Below, one piece after another: positions 6,631-10,269 of a stretch of 10,269 nucleotides of DNA. Each line of letters starts with the position of its first letter. Positions within the stretch are counted from its first letter, which is position 1. The translations under genes and the position numbers were made by a program. The DNA is taken from positions 1 through 10,269 of the forward strand of contig VBKX01000164.1 in the NCBI GenBank assembly GCA_005879435.1. Reading direction: 5' to 3'. Source of the DNA: Deltaproteobacteria bacterium. Lineage in GTDB: Bacteria; Desulfobacterota; Binatia; UBA9968. Below the pieces are notes generated by a model. It was not told where the DNA came from, did not search any database, and worked only from the letters and a program-made list of their open reading frames with translations.

Positions 6631-6654
6631 ATCATACCGCCTTGGCGTTGTCAA
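6631..6654 (-). promoter_or_regulatory. Possible rpmH promoter elements with poor spacing
   Basis: On the minus strand a perfect TTGACA (6654-6649) and a good -10-like TATGAT (6636-6631) lie just after the gpsA stop. The spacer is only 12 bases instead of about 17, so they cannot act together as a standard sigma70 promoter. TATGAT alone may serve with a weak -35. A strong promoter is expected here because rpmH begins a new gene cluster. Confidence 0.3.
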
Positions 6655-6656
6655 TT

Positions 6657-7664
6657 TTAGCCCGCTTCCGGCTTCAATGAGCGCAGCATAAGATCGCGCA
6701 CGGCGTCGGCCGGCGTCTTGCGGCTGTAAAGCACCTGATGCATTTGCTCAACGATGGGCAGGTCAACGCCGAGCCGCTCGGCCAACATTCGGACCGAGCG
6801 GGTATTGCGTACCCCTTCTGCCACGGCGCGCGTCGATGCGATAATTTCTTGTAAGCTCTTCCCGCTCGCGATTTGCAAACCGACGGCGCGATTGCGGCTT
6901 AGATCGCCGGTGCAAGTCAGGATTAAGTCGCCCAATCCCGGCAGCCCTGCGAGCGTCAATGGATCGGCTCCCATGAGCACCGCTAACCGGGTGATTTCAG
7001 CGAGACCGCGTGTAATCAACGCTGCGCGGGAGTTCTGGCCCAAATTCAATCCATCACTAATGCCGGCAGCGATGGCGATAACGTTCTTGACGACGCCGCC
7101 CATCTGAACGCCAATCACGTCCGACGACGTGTACACTCGCAGGTTTTGCGTGCTGAGGATTTGTTGGATCGACCTTGCCACTTGCTCGTCGCGGGCCGCG
7201 ACGGTTACGGCAGCGGGGAGCTGGCGAGCGACCTCAATCGCGAACGTCGGCCCCGAAAGAAAAGCGTGCCGTGCTTGGCGCGCCGTACCGAATAGATCGG
7301 ATAACAGCTCGCCCATGGTTTTCAGGCTTCCTTCTTCAGGCCCCTTGGTGCCACAAAGAATCATGGTTTCCGCTGCGACACTGGATGCGACTTGGGCAAA
7401 AACCTCGCGAACCACGTGCGATGGCACCGCGCAAATGACCAGGTGCTTGTCCGAAACTGTTTCATCGAGTGACTGTGTCGCTTTGATGTTGGTGGGAAGT
7501 AAAATCTCGGGAAGATAGCTGCGGTTTACCCGAGTTCCGACTATTTCACGGAAGCTGTCGGCGCCGTGACACCACAGGGTCACCCTTTCACCTTTGTCGG
7601 CGAGAACTTTGGCCAGCGCTGTTCCCCAGCCACCGGCGCCCACCACTCCAATATCACTAGGCAT
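6657..7664 (-). CDS. gpsA: Glycerol-3-phosphate dehydrogenase [NAD(P)+]
   Basis: GpsA reduces dihydroxyacetone phosphate to sn-glycerol-3-phosphate, the backbone of membrane phospholipids. The 335 residues start with a Rossmann fold, GVVGAGGWGTALAKVLADKG, with the nucleotide-binding G9-x-G11-x-x-G14. Other family marks are CAVPSHVVREV (78-88), CGTKGPEEGSL (104-114, K107), LSGPTFAIEVA (136-146), the catalytic lysine in VVKNVIAIAAGISDGL (K193) and GLPGLGDLILTCTGDLSRNR (240-259). The protein looks complete. It starts 81 bases after gyrA; the ATG at 7664 puts the first strand four residues in, as usual. The frame stays open back to the gyrA stop, but there is no good upstream start, and no strong ribosome binding site is visible. 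Confidence 0.97.
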   Translation of the reverse strand: MPSDIGVVGAGGWGTALAKVLADKGERVTLWCHGADSFREIVGTRVNRSYLPEILLPTNIKATQSLDETVSDKHLVICAVPSHVVREVFAQVASSVAAETMILCGTKGPEEGSLKTMGELLSDLFGTARQARHAFLSGPTFAIEVARQLPAAVTVAARDEQVARSIQQILSTQNLRVYTSSDVIGVQMGGVVKNVIAIAAGISDGLNLGQNSRAALITRGLAEITRLAVLMGADPLTLAGLPGLGDLILTCTGDLSRNRAVGLQIASGKSLQEIIASTRAVAEGVRNTRSVRMLAERLGVDLPIVEQMHQVLYSRKTPADAVRDLMLRSLKPEAG

Positions 7665-7745
7665 GGTCGATTTTGAGAGCAGTCGTCCTTGGCGGTTGTA
7701 CTTGTAGAGCGGATAATTTGAACCTAGGCCGGCAGAGCCAGGAGA
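7665..7745. other. gyrA-gpsA spacer, 81 bases
   Basis: No promoter with two good elements, no terminator hairpin with a T-run, and no complete tRNA is visible. The spacer is exactly 27 sense codons in the frame shared by the gyrA stop and the gpsA start. The genes may be cotranscribed, which I infer only from the short distance and common strand. Confidence 0.5.
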
Positions 7746-10211
7746 TTATTCATCGTCCCTTTCTTCTTCGCCCTCTTCTTCTTCCTTCTCCGCCAAGCGC
7801 GCCACCGACACCACCCGCTCGCCTTCTTCGAGCTCGATCAGCCGCACGCCCTGAGTGTTGCGGCCGATCACTCGAATATCCTTGATGCGCAGACGAATGA
7901 TTTTCCCCGTGTTGGAAATCATCATGAGCTGATCGTCTTCCGTCACGAGCTGAACGCCGATGACGCGACCGGTTTTGTCCGTCGTCTTCATCGTGATGAC
8001 GCCCTTGCCGCCGCGCGATTGCAAGCGATACTCATCCATTTCGGTGCGCTTGCCGTAGCCGCCTTCGGCAACGGTGAGAATATCGGCGCCAAGACTGAGA
8101 ATTTCCATGTTGACGACCTTGTCGCCCGCGTCGAGCCTCATGCCGACGACGCCGAAGGTGCCGCGTCCGGTGGGACGCACCTGTTCTTCCTTAAAGCGAA
8201 TCGACTGCCCATCCGCCGTCGACAAGATAATCTCCTGGTTGCCATCGGTGAGCCGCACGCCGATCACCTCGTCGCGTTCTTCGAGGCCGATGGCGCGAAT
8301 TCCAGACGAGCGCGGATTAGCGTAGGCTATCAGCTCGGTCTTCTTGATCAAGCCGTTCTTGGTGGCAAACACGATATAACGACCTTCCTGGAACTCTCGC
8401 ACAGTGAGAAAGGCGGAAACTTTTTCGCCGGGCTCGAGACTGAGCAAATTGACGATCGGCTTGCCCCGCGCCGCCCGGCTTGCCTGCGGCAGCTCGTGCA
8501 CTTTGATCCAGTAGACTTTTCCTATGGTGGTGAAAAAGAGAATGTAGGAATGCATCGACGCGATAAACAGGTACTCGACAAAGTCTTCCTCTTTCGTCGT
8601 CGTGCCGATCTTGCCCTTGCCGCCGCGCCGTTGCGCGCGGTAAAGGGTGACCGGATTTCGCTTGATATAACCGTCGTGCGAAATCGTCACCGCCATGTCT
8701 TCGTCGACCATTGTATCTTCTATGGAAATCTCGTCGGAACGATCAAGGATCTGCGTGCGCCGTTCATCGCCGTAACTTTTTTTGATCTCCTTCAGCTCCT
8801 CGACGATGATTTTGTAGATTTCCTTTTCGTCGGCGAGGATGGCACGGAGCTTACCGATCAACTCGACGGTCTCGCGGTGCTCTTCCATGATTTTGTCGCG
8901 CTCTAAACCGGTTAAGCGCTGCAAACGCAGATCCAAGATCGCCTGCGCTTGGATGTCGCTCAAGGCAAAGTTCGACATCAAGCCTTCTTTGGCAACCCTC
9001 GGATCCGCTGAATTGCGAATCAGCGTGATCACCGCGTCAAGACTGTCCAGGGCTATGCGGAATCCTTCTAAAATATGCAACCGCTCTTCCGCCTTGCGCA
9101 GATCGTACGCGGTGCGCCGCGTAACGACTTCCTTTCGATGGTCGATAAAGGCTTTGAGCGCTTCTTTGAGGTTCAGCAGTTTCGGCTTGCCGTCGACGAT
9201 CGCGAGCATGTTCACGCCAAAGGAATCCTGCAGCGCGGTATGTTTGTAGAGTTGGTTGATTATAATTTCCGCGACCGCGTCGCGCTTCAGTTCCACGACG
9301 ATTCGCATACCTTCGCGGTCCGATTCGTCGCGCAGATCAGCGACGCCTTCGAGCTTTTTCTCCAACACTAAATCGCGGATTTGCTCGATGAGGCGAACTT
9401 TGTTTACCTGGTAAGGAATTTCACTGATGATGACTTGTTCTTTCCCCGTGCGCTTTACGGTCTCGGTGAAGGCCTTTCCGCGCATCTGCACGATGCCTTT
9501 GCCTTCATGGTAAGCCTGCACAATCGGTTCCTTGCCATGAATGAATCCCGCAGTGGGAAAATCCGGCCCGGGAATATGCTGCATCAATTGCGTAATCGTG
9601 ATATCGGGATTTTCGATTAGCTCGACCAAGCCGTCTATGACTTCGCTCAAATTATGCGGCGGAATATTGGTCGCCATGCCGACGGCGATCCCCGCGGAGC
9701 CGTTGATCAACAGATTGGGAATGCGGGACGGCAAAACCGCCGGCTCTTTGAGCGAATCGTCATAGTTCGCGATGAAATCGACGGTTTCCTTTTCGATATC
9801 GGCGAGCATTTCCTCGGCCAGCGGCGTCATGCGAATTTCCGTGTAACGCATCGCGGCAGGATTATCGCCGTCGATGGAGCCAAAATTGCCCTGGCCGTCG
9901 ACCAGCGGGTAGCGCAGGTTAAAATCCTGCGCCATGCGCACGATCGTATCGTAGATCGCCGTGTCGCCGTGGGGATGATACTTACCCATGATATCGCCGA
10001 CCAAACGGGCGGATTTCTTGTACGGTTTATCGGAAGTATTGCCCGCGTCGTACATCGCGTAGAGCACGCGCCGATGCACCGGCTTTAAGCCGTCGCGGAC
10101 ATCGGGCAAAGCGCGGCTGATGATGACGCTCATGGCGTAAGCCATGAACGACTCGCGCATCTCTTCTTCGATGTAAACGGGTACCTTTTGCGGTCTGCTT
10201 GTCGCTTCCAT
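7746..10211 (-). CDS. gyrA: DNA gyrase subunit A
   Basis: GyrA is the DNA-breaking and strand-wrapping subunit of gyrase, which with GyrB introduces negative supercoils using ATP. The 821-residue protein has the winged-helix and tower domains, with the catalytic tyrosine in AAMRYTEIRM (R122, Y123). The quinolone-contact region reads HPHGDTAIYDTIVRMAQ, with T84 and D88 at the E. coli Ser83 and Asp87 positions. The coiled-coil arm runs to about 490. The GyrA box QRRGGKG (527-533) starts the wrapping C-terminal domain and separates it from ParC. The domain's later blades include SRGGKGVITMKT (732-743). The tail is strongly acidic (EKEEEEGEEERDDE). The start ATG is 58 bases from the right edge and gives the usual VPVYIEEEMRESFMAYAMSVI N-terminus; only a weak GGGCGAG lies upstream. 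gyrB is not visible in the remaining bases. Confidence 0.98.
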   Translation of the reverse strand: MEATSRPQKVPVYIEEEMRESFMAYAMSVIISRALPDVRDGLKPVHRRVLYAMYDAGNTSDKPYKKSARLVGDIMGKYHPHGDTAIYDTIVRMAQDFNLRYPLVDGQGNFGSIDGDNPAAMRYTEIRMTPLAEEMLADIEKETVDFIANYDDSLKEPAVLPSRIPNLLINGSAGIAVGMATNIPPHNLSEVIDGLVELIENPDITITQLMQHIPGPDFPTAGFIHGKEPIVQAYHEGKGIVQMRGKAFTETVKRTGKEQVIISEIPYQVNKVRLIEQIRDLVLEKKLEGVADLRDESDREGMRIVVELKRDAVAEIIINQLYKHTALQDSFGVNMLAIVDGKPKLLNLKEALKAFIDHRKEVVTRRTAYDLRKAEERLHILEGFRIALDSLDAVITLIRNSADPRVAKEGLMSNFALSDIQAQAILDLRLQRLTGLERDKIMEEHRETVELIGKLRAILADEKEIYKIIVEELKEIKKSYGDERRTQILDRSDEISIEDTMVDEDMAVTISHDGYIKRNPVTLYRAQRRGGKGKIGTTTKEEDFVEYLFIASMHSYILFFTTIGKVYWIKVHELPQASRAARGKPIVNLLSLEPGEKVSAFLTVREFQEGRYIVFATKNGLIKKTELIAYANPRSSGIRAIGLEERDEVIGVRLTDGNQEIILSTADGQSIRFKEEQVRPTGRGTFGVVGMRLDAGDKVVNMEILSLGADILTVAEGGYGKRTEMDEYRLQSRGGKGVITMKTTDKTGRVIGVQLVTEDDQLMMISNTGKIIRLRIKDIRVIGRNTQGVRLIELEEGERVVSVARLAEKEEEEGEEERDDE

Positions 10212-10269
10212 GAATTGCTCGCCCGTCAGGGTTGCTGCAGGATTTTAAAGTCCGAACGTATTGAACCGG
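10212..10269. other. Bases upstream of gyrA
   Basis: These 58 bases hold the gyrA leader. Two of the three minus-strand frames close here (TAA in the frame ending RFNTFGL; TGA in the frame ending KILQQP), so the end of an upstream gene could lie here, but neither tail is one I recognise, including as GyrB. Confidence 0.3.

Noticed and set aside
7690..7730. tRNA T-arm-like bases (GGTTCAAATTATCC on the minus strand) between gyrA and gpsA
   Set aside because: No D-arm, anticodon arm or matching acceptor stem can be drawn in the 81-base spacer.
7665..7745. In-frame N-terminal extension of GpsA back to the gyrA stop
   Set aside because: No ATG, GTG or TTG with a ribosome binding site lies in it, and GpsA proteins normally begin right before the first Rossmann strand, as the ATG at 7664 does.
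8019..8906. 295-codon plus-strand open frame opposite gyrA
   Set aside because: It is antisense to conserved GyrA blades and its sequence resembles no family I know.

Overview
The window carries ten genes, all on the minus strand, so it is read from high to low coordinates: gyrA, gpsA, rpmH, rnpA, yidD, yidC, jag (khpB), ispG, proS and the first 86 codons of pyrF, which runs off the left edge. All are conserved housekeeping genes. I see no phage, insertion sequence, CRISPR array, tRNA or rRNA. YidC has the large periplasmic domain typical of Gram-negative bacteria, and an ispG, proS, pyrF series next to the rpmH cluster fits a deltaproteobacterial-type lineage (Desulfobacterota or Binatota-like). 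That placement is inference from gene order and protein style, not from a phylogeny.

Region by region: 7746-10211 is the DNA gyrase A subunit. After 81 bases comes gpsA (6657-7664), for glycerol-3-phosphate and phospholipid synthesis. After a 74-base leader comes the classic rpmH-rnpA-yidD-yidC-jag block (6582 down to 3428), with gaps of 5 to 24 bases, covering ribosomal protein L34, the RNase P protein, membrane protein insertion and an RNA-binding protein. The expected next gene, mnmE, is absent; the isoprenoid gene ispG (2243-3403) follows, with a good sigma70-type promoter inside its annotated 5' end. A 251-base gap (1992-2242) holds an imperfect inverted repeat made of 9-base CACGAAG-type units. 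Then come proS (264-1991) and, 3 bases on, pyrF.

The most notable observation is damage to yidC. The reading frame is normal through residue 493, then about 24 codons covering membrane helix TM5 and the start of TM6 are missing. The rest of the usual C-terminus (YWLVNN...INRTVK, then a stop) is present but in another frame. This is either a real disabling deletion in a normally essential insertase or an assembly or sequencing artefact; a frameshift alone could not restore the missing helix.

I found no previously undescribed biological system. The points worth following are the yidC lesion, the possibly leaderless ispG transcript, the intergenic inverted repeat and the unusual neighbourhood of the rpmH cluster.
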